A stretch of 31,095 nt of DNA. It comes from a virus. Positions 12,952 to 21,982 of the stretch are shown here, piece after piece. The translations under genes were made by a program, and so were the position numbers. The stretch spans positions 1 to 31,095 of IMG/VR virus record IMGVR_UViG_3300024262_000160; one strand, given 5' to 3'. The notes below the pieces were generated by a model. That model was not told the DNA's origin. It made no database searches and worked only from the letters and a program-made list of their open reading frames with translations. The stretch's first letter is position 1, and each line of letters begins with the position of its first letter.

Positions 12952-15621
12952 TTAGTCTGCTAAATAAGACATTGTTGCTTTTGACCCTGCATTTACCCTT
13001 GCTGACGATCCCCCTGTTCCAGAATCTATATAAGTAAAATTTAAAGTACCATCAGCTTGCGCGTTGATAGAATAAATATTACCAGCAGCCGCAGCGTGAT
13101 AACTGTTTAATACAGATGCATTGGGACGCGCCCATACTGGTAAAAAACCTGATGCAGAAGATGCAGAAGACAAAGAAGCATGGGTTATTGTAGACTGCAC
13201 CTCAATAGTCACTTGTTTAAAAATCTTAACAATCCTTATTGACCCTCCGGTAAAATCACCAGTTGATGAAGTTGACAGAGTTACGTCTTGAATACCTATA
13301 CCAGCCCATTCAGCATCTGAACCCCTTTTAACTACCGTAAAATTAGAACTTATATCACCATTCGTTAATGCTAGAGGGCCACTTCCTGAAGTATGATAAA
13401 ATCCTATTGTAACGATATCGTTTTTATCTAGTTTTACATATTCGTCAATTACAAAATCTCTATTAGGTGATGCAAGCGTACCCTCTATTTTGTAATTTTT
13501 TCTTTCTACCTCTATATTGTTAACAAATATACTAATATTAAGACCATCAGCAGCGTCTAGGTCAATATCTGTTGAGTGAACTTTTGATTTAACATGATAT
13601 GTATCTGTTTTAGGCGATGTGAAATAGGTAGCACTTGTGTAAGTAGTACTTGAAGCAGCTCCAACATTTGTAAAATTGCCATCTATATCAAATCCCACAT
13701 AAGCTGTATTAAACCCAATATGGTACTGAGTAGAAGCCGACATCGAAGTAGTAGCATTATTTACCGCTTTACTTATATTAACTGAAGTTGTTGGAGTAAT
13801 TACGTTTGTGTTTGCGGAAGTCCAACCTACAATCGGTACTGTGAATTTAAACACCACGCCCATTCCTGCACCTGAAACACCATCACCAGCAGTTTTCTGC
13901 ATAATACCATTCGATGTGGCAATTTTAGAAACAAAGAGAGAATTTTGGTCAACAGCATCACTAAACATAATATTTGTAACTCCTGCATCATAATAGGCGA
14001 CTGATGTTGCTACCCTTGAATATGTCCCTAATATATTTTGGCTACCGCCAGATATTTTAGAGATATCTATTAAATACCCCACCGGTAGCTCTATCGAAGC
14101 TCCAGGAGACGATGAAGGAGTTCCTACAATAAAAGAACCCTCTACTTCCATAGAATCGCCTACTCTTCTCCACTTACCAAGTGCTGTTGTAATTGTACCG
14201 AACTGAGTAGCTGTCGGCGTGTACGAAATCCAGTCTGTATCTTCACTTAATTCAGCAGTACTAAACTTAGGCTCTCCTATATGACAATTATCAAGATTAA
14301 TAGTTCCAGCAGAGGCAGATTTAACTCTTAAACAAATATCTGCGCCAGTTGCTACAGTATCCCTTTCATAAACATATTTCCAACCGCTGCCACCAACATA
14401 TGAAGTATTGCAAGCATTATCAGTAGTGCCATTATTCGCGCATAGTTCAACATCATTTAAAGATGAGTTTATATAACAACCTACTTCATATCTCCGCCCT
14501 TCCCATTCTGTTGAAGTAAAGCAAGATTTTATGTCGATAGTCGTACCTGACGTAACATCAAGTGAATTAGCACCGTTTTTAAATACCACTGCATCTTGAG
14601 TAATAGATCCTACTGTCGAAGTAAATTCAGTAACACCTGTTTCAAAGCCTGCGTCAGTTAAGAAATTATCCAGATCACCTGCACCACCGCCACCTGCACC
14701 AGCACCTACTTCCACTAAAGCACTATCTACAACTTGATAAAGTTTTTTAGTATCTGTAGCAAAACATAATTGTCCATTCGTAGCTGTTGCTGCATAGGTA
14801 ACTAGGTTAGCATCGGTATCTTGTTTTACATCTGATCTAACTGGTACTTGCATAGACATGCCGGAGCCACTACCTCCAGATATTATTTTATTAGTTAATG
14901 TTTGAGAATCTGTTGTTCCTACTACTGAACCAGTTACGCCATGTACACCACTTGAAGGATTATCAACTTCTGTACCGTGAGTTAGCCCTGAAATAGTATT
15001 AGATCCCCCTGCGATTGTTTTATTAGTCAATGTTTGAATATCGCTTGTACCGACTACTGAACCAACGACACCGTGAACACCGCTCGATGGATTGTCTACT
15101 TCCGTGCCGTGCAATAATCCCGAAATAGTATTAGACCCAGCAGTAATTGTTGCACCAGTAATAGCGTTAGCATCTGTTACAGTTATTCCACTTTCTTGTA
15201 TTTGATCGGCCCCAACAGTGTCAGATCGTATTAATCTATTGTCGTTAGAAGCTGTAAAGTCATACGAGGTAGGTTTAACTACCCAGCTAAGTATTCCTGC
15301 ACCGTCAGTTTCTAATATTTGAGTCGCTGTACCATCAGTATCAGGGAGTACAAGAACATAATTAGAAGGAATTGTCGCAGGAGCTTTAATAGAGGCATAT
15401 TCACCTCCTGAAGAATCATTAAATCTAATTTCCTGTTGAGTTAAAATGTTCAAATAGCCATCTAGCTCAACATAATTAGCAGGCTTAAGCTCGATTTCAG
15501 TTGAGCTATTTATTATTTTATTGGTAGATCCAAATTGAGCGCGCGCCTTACCGTGATACGAAACCACAGTTAGCACTATAAAGAATGTGATTAAATATAA
15601 TAGAGTTTCTATTTTTCTCAT
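12952..15621 (-). CDS. Giant fibre-like protein with Sec signal peptide (889 aa)
   Basis: The ATG overlaps the previous stop (ATGA). Residues 1-28 form an unusual N-terminus for a tail fibre: basic MRKIE, a hydrophobic core (LLYLITFFIVLTVVSY) and a classic AxA site (KARA before Q29). The body has a 44-residue tandem repeat (162-249), TLTNK-type motifs common in phage fibres, and a Gly-rich hinge near 310. A late C1q/TNF-like jelly-roll region (about 645-770) and a C-terminal beta-rich tip follow. Receptor binding is the likely role; the exported N-terminus is the oddity. Confidence 0.72.
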   Translation of the reverse strand: MRKIETLLYLITFFIVLTVVSYHGKARAQFGSTNKIINSSTEIELKPANYVELDGYLNILTQQEIRFNDSSGGEYASIKAPATIPSNYVLVLPDTDGTATQILETDGAGILSWVVKPTSYDFTASNDNRLIRSDTVGADQIQESGITVTDANAITGATITAGSNTISGLLHGTEVDNPSSGVHGVVGSVVGTSDIQTLTNKTIAGGSNTISGLTHGTEVDNPSSGVHGVTGSVVGTTDSQTLTNKIISGGSGSGMSMQVPVRSDVKQDTDANLVTYAATATNGQLCFATDTKKLYQVVDSALVEVGAGAGGGGAGDLDNFLTDAGFETGVTEFTSTVGSITQDAVVFKNGANSLDVTSGTTIDIKSCFTSTEWEGRRYEVGCYINSSLNDVELCANNGTTDNACNTSYVGGSGWKYVYERDTVATGADICLRVKSASAGTINLDNCHIGEPKFSTAELSEDTDWISYTPTATQFGTITTALGKWRRVGDSMEVEGSFIVGTPSSSPGASIELPVGYLIDISKISGGSQNILGTYSRVATSVAYYDAGVTNIMFSDAVDQNSLFVSKIATSNGIMQKTAGDGVSGAGMGVVFKFTVPIVGWTSANTNVITPTTSVNISKAVNNATTSMSASTQYHIGFNTAYVGFDIDGNFTNVGAASSTTYTSATYFTSPKTDTYHVKSKVHSTDIDLDAADGLNISIFVNNIEVERKNYKIEGTLASPNRDFVIDEYVKLDKNDIVTIGFYHTSGSGPLALTNGDISSNFTVVKRGSDAEWAGIGIQDVTLSTSSTGDFTGGSIRIVKIFKQVTIEVQSTITHASLSSASSASGFLPVWARPNASVLNSYHAAAAGNIYSINAQADGTLNFTYIDSGTGGSSARVNAGSKATMSYLAD
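14875..15138. repeat. 132-bp coding tandem repeat in the fibre gene
   Basis: Two 132-bp copies (15007-15138 and 14875-15006) encode 44-residue units. Each starts GSNTISGL and contains HGTEVDNPSSGVHGV and a QTLTNK motif. The protein copies are nearly identical while the DNA differs at many third positions, so the duplication is not recent or was recoded. Confidence 0.85.
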
Positions 15622-16127
15622 GAGTTTCTATTCCTTTCTAGCCAATAGCTTACTGCGCTAATTGTTACTCTCATATATGTTATACAATTGAATTTACCTA
15701 AAGCTGAATCACCATTCTGGACAGCACCGTTTGCTGCAATGTTATTTTTCATTGTAACTTTCTGAGAGTCATTCGTGCCAATAACTGTAACAATAGTTCC
15801 ATCTAAAAAAGAACCAGCGTTTTCTGCTAGAAATGGAGTCGAACTAGCATCTACATTTCCAGCATCCCCGACCACTAATATTAAATGATTCTTGATCCTC
15901 TCATCTATAGTTATTTGTCCCGAAGCAGTTATAGTTTGTACTGCTCGAAAGATTGTAGACTCTTGGTTGATTACTTTTTGTACATTGCTTATTGACGCTA
16001 TCGATTCTGCATCGATGTTAGCTAAATCTATTTTACCGACGACTGTATTTCCAGATGTATCAGTCTTCGAAACGAAAGCAGCATTAGTATTTGCCGATGA
16101 TAAATTTGACCCAAAAGCTACACTCAT
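15618..16127 (-). CDS. Putative tail-tip/fibre-base protein (169 aa)
   Basis: Starts at the stop of the previous gene and ends inside the fibre start. The N-terminal half is helical, with an AVQTITASGQITID transition. The C-terminal half has the pattern GTIVTVIGTNDSQKVTMKNN and ends YWLERNRN, a cap often seen at the end of beta-helical or fibre domains. It probably attaches or caps the fibre. No specific family named. Confidence 0.55.
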   Translation of the reverse strand: MSVAFGSNLSSANTNAAFVSKTDTSGNTVVGKIDLANIDAESIASISNVQKVINQESTIFRAVQTITASGQITIDERIKNHLILVVGDAGNVDASSTPFLAENAGSFLDGTIVTVIGTNDSQKVTMKNNIAANGAVQNGDSALGKFNCITYMRVTISAVSYWLERNRNS

Positions 16128-16900
16128 TATACCACCCTATACGTAAGTTTTCCTGTCTCGTAATATTCTGCTAACCCCATGCTAAATAATTCCTTAAGTT
16201 CATAATCAACGCCATCACTAGATTGGGGAGTGTTCAATAGTATTAGCTTCTCGAAAGTCCCAGGAGTAGCTACGTCTTCCATAAACTCAACAGGTTTTAT
16301 ATCTGTAATAAAATTCATAAAGTCCCTAGCATTCTGAACGCCTGTAGGATTATTTGTAATCACATCAGAATCAGCGCCTTGGTCTACATCAGTAATAAAA
16401 GTAATATTCATTCTTACTTCACTTACTGAACCATAGCTAACTACTTCCACTTTCCCACTAGCTGATTCTTTTCTAGTGCTAGATGTTTTCTTTCTATTAT
16501 TTATACTAGGGAGATAATCTTTCAAATAGAATTGAGGTATATATTCTGACCCTGTAGCCACTCCAGAATAAGTTGTTAGCCCTGTTACGTCAGCACCTGT
16601 AAAGCCAGCAGCACTATAAACAGAAGTGTCAGAATTAGTTCCACTTGTTATCAATAAATCAAACGTGCCAGGAGCACTTATAGTTATAATTCTAGTTGAT
16701 CGATCTACTGTTACTGTATAAGTCTGAGTGCCGACAGCGTTTATTGCTGCACCTACTTCAGCAGTAAATTCAGACATACTGAAATCACCTATATTTAATG
16801 TACCAGTTAACTCTCCAGCACCTTCATTGAAATCTATTTTAGAATTAGAACTCGTAATTGAATAACCGAAATAGAATTTAGCTTTAGTTTTTAATCCCAT
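16127..16900 (-). CDS. Distal-tail-like protein (257 aa)
   Basis: The first 110 residues contain DFNEGAGELTGTLNIGDFS, an AINAVGTQTYTVTVD segment and RIITISAPGTFDLL, a module found repeatedly in phage tail proteins. The C-terminus has IKPVEFMEDVATPGTFEKL and ends YYETGKLTYRVV, recalling a second common segment of the same kind. Position right after the tape measure suits a distal-tail or tail-tip initiator. It is only the adaptor domain; no enzymatic domain is seen. Confidence 0.65.
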   Translation of the reverse strand: MGLKTKAKFYFGYSITSSNSKIDFNEGAGELTGTLNIGDFSMSEFTAEVGAAINAVGTQTYTVTVDRSTRIITISAPGTFDLLITSGTNSDTSVYSAAGFTGADVTGLTTYSGVATGSEYIPQFYLKDYLPSINNRKKTSSTRKESASGKVEVVSYGSVSEVRMNITFITDVDQGADSDVITNNPTGVQNARDFMNFITDIKPVEFMEDVATPGTFEKLILLNTPQSSDGVDYELKELFSMGLAEYYETGKLTYRVV

Positions 16901-18756
16901 TATGCAGTTCCTTTCAGTACTAGCCCTTCATTATCAAAGCCTGCATTTAATAAATCTGCTAATCTTCTTGGCGTATCTTGAGAATCTAAGATATCTCCGT
17001 TTACATTTAGTGTTACCATAGTCTGAGGTTTGGTCTCCTCAGTTTCTCCCAACGGTAGATCACTTGAGAAACCAGTTTCACCACCACCACCACCACCTGC
17101 GCCACCGCCAGCAGTGGCACCGCCACCACCAACAACTGCGCCAAGTGCTCCACCGAAAGCTGCGAGAGCAGCACCTGCACCTATCAATGGACCGCCAACA
17201 GCAGGTCCACCAAGCAATGGATTAAATGAAATTGCAATACCCTCTAATATAAATCTAGTTCCTAATTGTATTGCAGCTTGTCCTATAGAGGCAGCGAACG
17301 CTTTACCAAAAGCCTCTATAGCATTCTCGCCTTTAGCTAAAGCAGCACCCATTGCAGCGAAACCACCGCCAACGCCTTTGCCTATTCCTTGAACAGCATT
17401 ATTTTTAATTGATGTTGTTACTTTTGCCCAGTCTATTGCAAACTTGTTCCCCTCTGCTCTAGCACTATTTAATTTCACGCCAAATAAGGTTAGGCTATCC
17501 AACGCTTGTTGATCTACTGGACTTAACTTAGGTACTTCAGCTAAAGCAGGTGTAGCTATCCCATCAGTGGGGACGGTCGGTTTTGTAGCACTAGCTATCT
17601 GAGAAGCAAGCACAGATACTTTATCTCTAAAACCTTCAAGTACTGCTATTCTTTTTGCTACTTCTGCTGATTCTAAATCTGTATTTTTCTTAGTTGCATC
17701 TATAGCTATTGCTAATTGATCCGCTTTTTGCTTAGCGAGTTGCATTGTTATTTTATCGCCATTTTCAATTGACATTCTTCTGGCTTCTTCCATTTGTGCG
17801 TTCAAATCACCCACGATAGAAGCATTAACTATCTTTTTAACAGCAGCGTCTAACTTTAGTATTGCCTCTAAAGAAAACAAAACACCTTGTGCCATAAGTG
17901 AAGATGCCTGTATTACCAAATTGAAACCATCAGTTGCTAAACTAACTAATACTGTATTGTTATCTTTTACAAATGTTATTAATTCACGGAAACCATTGCC
18001 CAGTGCTTTTATACTAGCAATCACTTGAGGATTTTTAGTAATTAGGAAACCAATCTCTTCTAATAAATCACCAAAGGTATTTTCTAGCTGTGCCGTAGCA
18101 CCTGAAAATGTATTAAGCTGTGCTAGTGCAGCACCACCGAATTGCTTGTTTAATGACTTGATTGTATTTTTTAGAGTCTCAGCATTATCAGCACCACGTT
18201 TTACTATTACACCATACCTACTAAAAGAACCTATTTCCCCAGCAGCTGCCTTACCAACTAATGTTATCGCAGCTCTCAAATCAATATTAAGTGCAGCTGC
18301 CATATCAGCGGATGCTTGTGTTGCTTCCTTTAATCCATCTACTGAAAGATTACCTAGAGATTGTAATAGCGCAGCGTTTTGTAAAATAACTTCATCGCCA
18401 AATTTAGATGTTTGCTGCAATTGGGATGCGAAAGATTGAAAATTTTGACTTGCTGCTTGTGTGAACTTACCACTAATCTTTAGTGCACTATTTAAAGAGT
18501 TGATAGCATCTTCTTGTTGTGCAGCTGCCTGAATAACTCTTCTTGCAGCAAAAGCAGCAACAAAAGCAGCTCCTAGTGCAACAACTTTTTTAGTAGCACT
18601 AGATAAACCTCTATCTAAGGTTCCACTAACATTTTTAGAGAATGACTTCCCTAACTTATTAGAAGCTTTAACCCCTGATGCTGTTATATTTTTGAAAGAG
18701 TTTCCAATACTCTTGTCATCAAGATTGACAAGTAATGTGATTTTATCCGACGCCAT
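16900..18756 (-). CDS. Tail tape-measure protein (618 aa)
   Basis: The frame opens with TTG at 18759, but the ATG at 18756 is the likely start. Long helical sequence with hydrophobic stretches near residues 57-80 and near 540-565, and Ala-rich helices (QEDAINSLNSALKISGKFTQ region, a typical tape-measure segment). The end has a Gly-rich tract (about 565-590). By the usual rule of roughly 1.5 Å per residue, the tail would be about 90-95 nm. It overlaps the end of the tail chaperone GT frame by 14 nt and precedes the distal-tail gene, as in most siphoviruses. Confidence 0.9.
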   Translation of the reverse strand: MASDKITLLVNLDDKSIGNSFKNITASGVKASNKLGKSFSKNVSGTLDRGLSSATKKVVALGAAFVAAFAARRVIQAAAQQEDAINSLNSALKISGKFTQAASQNFQSFASQLQQTSKFGDEVILQNAALLQSLGNLSVDGLKEATQASADMAAALNIDLRAAITLVGKAAAGEIGSFSRYGVIVKRGADNAETLKNTIKSLNKQFGGAALAQLNTFSGATAQLENTFGDLLEEIGFLITKNPQVIASIKALGNGFRELITFVKDNNTVLVSLATDGFNLVIQASSLMAQGVLFSLEAILKLDAAVKKIVNASIVGDLNAQMEEARRMSIENGDKITMQLAKQKADQLAIAIDATKKNTDLESAEVAKRIAVLEGFRDKVSVLASQIASATKPTVPTDGIATPALAEVPKLSPVDQQALDSLTLFGVKLNSARAEGNKFAIDWAKVTTSIKNNAVQGIGKGVGGGFAAMGAALAKGENAIEAFGKAFAASIGQAAIQLGTRFILEGIAISFNPLLGGPAVGGPLIGAGAALAAFGGALGAVVGGGGATAGGGAGGGGGGETGFSSDLPLGETEETKPQTMVTLNVNGDILDSQDTPRRLADLLNAGFDNEGLVLKGTA

Positions 18757-19302
18757 CAATACCGCCTAATGACTTCATAGCTTCTGCTAAGCTTAATTTT
18801 CTTGTTTCTAATGTTATATTGGATAGTTTATTTAGATTCTTTAACATCTTTCTTTTATCGCGTTGCTTATGCTTATCAAAACATGCCACATCTAAAAGAC
18901 TTAACTTTTCTCTGGCCTTAATAGTCTCCATAGATTTTCTATACATGCCCCACCTTACTGAATCTAAATTATCTAACTCTATTTCACTAAGGGAATAAAA
19001 CCTTTTAAGCTGCGCTCTATCTAGCTCAGCATTATCTAGTTTTTTTTAGCACCCACAAAATCCATGATCTTTTGAATATGGTCAAACTCTAGTTCCTTAT
19101 AAACATTTTCAGGGCATCCCATATATTCAAACATCTCCACATTAGATTTTGCAAGACCTTCGCTTTCGTTCTTTTCAGATAACTCAGTTACTCTTTTTCC
19201 CCAATCGACTAAATAAGTTTGGGATGGGCAAGTGCAAATGTAATCCTTACCTTCCCAACGAATCTTAAATTGTGTCCTTGTTTCAAAATCAAATTCTTTC
19301 AT
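18743..19302 (-). CDS. Tail assembly chaperone fusion GT (-1 frameshift product, 186 aa)
   Basis: Translation from 19302 slips back by one base on A AAA AAC at 19045-19039 and continues in the -1 frame. It reads KKLDNAELDRAQLKRF and so on to the stop at 18743, giving 88 residues of G plus 98 of T. The -1 frame is open across the gap, and its later part is the stretch after the ATG at 18946 (MYRKSMETIKAREKLSLL). Lambda gpG/gpGT and most siphoviruses use this layout; the fusion loads tube subunits onto the tape measure. The T part is basic, as in the family. Confidence 0.88.
19036..19302 (-). CDS. Tail assembly chaperone G-like protein (88 aa)
   Basis: A short acidic helical protein between the tail tube and tape measure, the normal place of the G chaperone. 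The sequence has KIRWEGKDYICTCPSQT and WGKRVTELSE, and ends GAKKN at the slippery run, directly before TAG. Its ATG overlaps the stop of the tube gene by one base. The unshifted product is the major form; the -1 frameshift yields GT. Confidence 0.85.
   Translation of the reverse strand: MKEFDFETRTQFKIRWEGKDYICTCPSQTYLVDWGKRVTELSEKNESEGLAKSNVEMFEYMGCPENVYKELEFDHIQKIMDFVGAKKN
19039..19045 (-). promoter_or_regulatory. Slippery heptamer A AAA AAC for -1 frameshifting
   Basis: On the minus strand the run reads GCT AAA AAA AAC TAG. A AAA AAC (19045-19039) is a strong -1 heptamer placed immediately before the G stop codon, the same arrangement as in other gpG/gpGT genes. After the slip the new frame is open for 98 codons to 18743. 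No downstream pseudoknot was worked out. Confidence 0.88.
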
Positions 19303-20210
19303 TATACAAGCATTCCTTTGTCCGCTTTACCGAACGCAGCTAAAGATACCTCAGAAGGTCTATTGCCATCTCTGTATGCACTAAAATCTAACTCTAATAC
19401 TTGTAAGTCAGAACCGGAAAAATTAAGTCCTGTTAAGTCAGGCTTCGCTCTCCATACTGACCATGCATTAGTCAAATCAGTTTCACCTGATGGTCTAAGC
19501 ATTAACTCTTTTGAGAGAGCTTTCATATTTGTAAATCTTTTTGATTCTCCAACACCTGTAACAATATCTGCACCTACAGTTAGATTATCACCAGCAACGT
19601 CTCCCAATGTTTTTTGGAATAAAGTAGCAATGACTTCTTTAGCAGGTACACTCACAGAAATATTATTTCCGTTTTGGATTTGGTCAAGAAGGGTTTCACC
19701 TAGTTGAGATGCAGTTACATCTACAAAAGAAAATTCAGGAGAAAGACTAACATCATCAGTTGCCCCGAATGAAAATTTATCTCCTACTACTTGATTTAGA
19801 AAAGTAAAACCTGTTGCCACACTTCCATCTACAGCTGCCGTAACAGTTCCCATAGATCCTGCTTCAACAAATAAATCAGCGCTTGAAACGCAGTTAGAAA
19901 ATCTACCAGCATTAGCAGTTAATGCAGTGTCAGCAGCGCTTGCTACACCAGCAGCGGATAAGCCAGTCACAGCTCCAGCGTCAATCAATGTTCTACCATC
20001 GGCCGCAGGTGCACCACCAAAATGTAGGCGATAAAGTGATAATGTTCCGTCGATGTCAGTTGAATCAAAGTCAAAGTATGTACCTAACAAACTATCAGCT
20101 ACATCAGCTACAGTAGTCACCTTGTCTTTGTTTCTTAGTCCATAGAAAACGTCTACAGGTCTAAGAGTAATGTTGGCTTCATTAATGTTGTTGTTACTTC
20201 CAGCACCCAT
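19302..20210 (-). CDS. Major tail tube protein (302 aa)
   Basis: Starts MGAGSNNNINEANITLRPVD, a common beginning for siphovirus tube subunits (NIN-x-AN-x-TL-x-PVDV). It is Gly/Ala/Thr/Val-rich and beta-rich, and lies before the G/GT chaperone pair and after the tail-completion genes. The size is in the upper range, so an extra immunoglobulin-like or surface domain may be included (residues about 80-150). It is distinct from the capsid by context. Confidence 0.78.
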   Translation of the reverse strand: MGAGSNNNINEANITLRPVDVFYGLRNKDKVTTVADVADSLLGTYFDFDSTDIDGTLSLYRLHFGGAPAADGRTLIDAGAVTGLSAAGVASAADTALTANAGRFSNCVSSADLFVEAGSMGTVTAAVDGSVATGFTFLNQVVGDKFSFGATDDVSLSPEFSFVDVTASQLGETLLDQIQNGNNISVSVPAKEVIATLFQKTLGDVAGDNLTVGADIVTGVGESKRFTNMKALSKELMLRPSGETDLTNAWSVWRAKPDLTGLNFSGSDLQVLELDFSAYRDGNRPSEVSLAAFGKADKGMLV

Positions 20211-20227
20211 TTTTCAATCTCCTATGG

Positions 20228-20650
20228 TTAACAAAAGCTTATAGCTCTTTCAAAGTTAAGGGTTATAGTTATTTTCACTACCCTCTGATTCAATTCTAAA
20301 TCTTCAGGCGTAAAGCTTACAGGTAAAGCTCTATAAAAGTTAGTGTTCGCTTTAACACTTACAATATTAGCAATTTTATCTCTAATAGCAATCGCATTAT
20401 CGAATACTATATCGTAATCCTCGACTATATCCCTAAACACTTTCTTGTATAGCTCTATACTGATTGGAAATATTTCTAAGTTATGATTTCCGGTAGGTAT
20501 TAAATCTGTTGCTAGGAATATAATTTTGTATCCAAATTCTAATTCATTCTCATTTAAGTCTATCGTCCCAAAGGGATCGTCTAGCTGTTTTAAATCTGCA
20601 TTCACAGATGATATTTGTCCTTTTATGTAGTTTCTAGTCTCGGTTATCAT
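20228..20650 (-). CDS. Probable tail terminator / tail completion protein (140 aa)
   Basis: Starts 4 nt before the end of the preceding gene (overlap). Small alpha/beta protein with FVRDIVEDYDIVFD-like helices, placed directly before the tail tube gene, the usual place for a gpU-like terminator. No hallmark motif is readable by eye, so the call rests on size and gene order. Confidence 0.55.
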   Translation of the reverse strand: MITETRNYIKGQISSVNADLKQLDDPFGTIDLNENELEFGYKIIFLATDLIPTGNHNLEIFPISIELYKKVFRDIVEDYDIVFDNAIAIRDKIANIVSVKANTNFYRALPVSFTPEDLELNQRVVKITITLNFERAISFC

Positions 20651-21333
20651 CTTCTAAGAAGTCTTCCCGTTTGAAGGTTAATATTAACTGAATCTTGTTC
20701 GCTATCTGCGTTTTCATCTAGCCTAATAACTACGCTCGTTTCAGTCTGCCCTGCCAAACCTGCATAATGGTTTGCTTTGCTTGTAAACACATCATTAGGT
20801 TCTATCCTAAGGCTTTCAAAGATAATCTGTAGAGTCAAGTAAGTACTCCATTGTTTAATCTCTTCTAACCCTAGTATTTCTTCCTTAGGTAATTTAGTTC
20901 CATCTGTTTTAAACAGCCGTCTTCTATCTAAACTATCCATAATTCTTTTTTGAGATTGCCTGTGTTTATCAAGGAAACTATTTCTTCCTTTTCTAATATA
21001 GTTTAAGATATCATCTTCTATTTCCACCAAATCAGAATCATTAGAAAACAATCTATCTGTAGCAGAAGAAATAACACTTATAGTCTTTGTAAATACAGAA
21101 GGGGCTCCATCGGTAGTTATCTCAAGCTCTACTGTCTCGGTAGCTTCTGACGAATAACTCCAGTCTAAATACTTATTGCTAGTAACATCTATGAAAGAAT
21201 CAGTAGCGCTAGGTTTAATTCTCATTAATGTAATAGCAGCTTCATCTACGGTAATAAAGCTATCCAAACCGTTTAGCCTAGTCTTATCGTTTTCTTGTAT
21301 AGTTGATTCTAACTGTAGCTTTCCAAAAATCAT
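20647..21333 (-). CDS. Probable head-tail connector / head completion protein (228 aa)
   Basis: Contains a beta-rich N-terminal domain (about 1-105) and a helical middle with RKGRNSFLDKHRQSQKRIMD and a Lys/Arg-rich segment. A C-terminal region (about 165-228) with YLTLQIIFESL and an acidic beta tail follows. Position before the tail terminator and after the decoration genes suits an adaptor or stopper. It is larger than the classical 100-residue connectors, so it may be two domains fused. Confidence 0.5.
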   Translation of the reverse strand: MIFGKLQLESTIQENDKTRLNGLDSFITVDEAAITLMRIKPSATDSFIDVTSNKYLDWSYSSEATETVELEITTDGAPSVFTKTISVISSATDRLFSNDSDLVEIEDDILNYIRKGRNSFLDKHRQSQKRIMDSLDRRRLFKTDGTKLPKEEILGLEEIKQWSTYLTLQIIFESLRIEPNDVFTSKANHYAGLAGQTETSVVIRLDENADSEQDSVNINLQTGRLLRR

Positions 21334-21551
21334 TATTGCCTACCTTCATCTTCTTCTATTGATTCATTGCAATGATCATATTCTATTTTACCTAGCATTT
21401 TGCATAAGAATATCTCTAATTTCTTTGCCTTGTTATCTCTTACTCTTTTTCCCATTCTACTGCTTAAAGTTTCATCTGGATAACCAGCAAAAATACAATT
21501 AACAAATTGATCAATTCCTATAAGTATATTCCAGAAATATCGTTTCACCAA
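21333..21551 (-). CDS. Conserved small phage protein with GYPDETLSSR motif (72 aa)
   Basis: Residues 10-33 read IGIDQFVNCIFAGYPDETLS and go on to SRMGKRVRDNKAK, and near residue 58 EYDHCNESI. This is the pattern of a widespread small protein found in many proviruses (LDQ...GGxPDETLSxR...HC). Function is unknown in the family. It sits between two virion genes, with both ends overlapping by a few bases, so it is certainly part of the late operon. Confidence 0.65.
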   Translation of the reverse strand: MVKRYFWNILIGIDQFVNCIFAGYPDETLSSRMGKRVRDNKAKKLEIFLCKMLGKIEYDHCNESIEEDEGRQ

Positions 21552-21982
21552 TCTTCACCTTCTTCAGCTATAGAAGTGTTTATTTCTATTTGATCTATAT
21601 AAGTAAAAAGATTAACGCAGAAATTAACCGCGCTAGTAGCATGTTTATTATCATAAGAGAATTTAAGCCTTACCCCAACTGTCAAATCAGCAGGGAATAA
21701 AACTATTCTTTCAGGACTATTAGGAAATACATTCCAAGACTTTCCATACTTCTTATATCTCTTCCATACAGGCGTCTCTATTGAACCTATATTATATTCT
21801 GAGGATAAGGATATGTTATCACCTATGTTAGAATCCCACGCATAAAGCTCAATTCCATTAAACATATATTGGCCATCTATCTCAAAATAATGATCGCTAA
21901 CAATATTAGCAGTAGCGCTAAAGACGCCAATACCTTGAAGTCTTGCATCTAAACTTGGAGTTTCCGAATTGTACATTGCCAT
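21545..21982 (-). CDS. Virion-associated hypothetical protein (145 aa)
   Basis: Beta-rich sequence, including DHYFEIDGQYMFNGIEL and FPADLTVGVRLKFSYDNKHA, ending in an acidic tail (AEEGEDW). Single-base and 7-base overlaps with both neighbours place it in the late operon. A decoration or minor head protein is possible; no family recognised. Confidence 0.52.
   Translation of the reverse strand: MAMYNSETPSLDARLQGIGVFSATANIVSDHYFEIDGQYMFNGIELYAWDSNIGDNISLSSEYNIGSIETPVWKRYKKYGKSWNVFPNSPERIVLFPADLTVGVRLKFSYDNKHATSAVNFCVNLFTYIDQIEINTSIAEEGEDW

Noticed and set aside
17030-17392. Plus-strand Pro-rich ORF opposite the tape measure
   Set aside because: It is the shadow of the Gly/Ala-rich C-terminus of the tape-measure gene.
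18743-18946. Separate 67-residue gene starting at the ATG at 18946
   Set aside because: Better explained as the last part of the GT fusion, because the -1 frame is open from the slippery site through this ATG.
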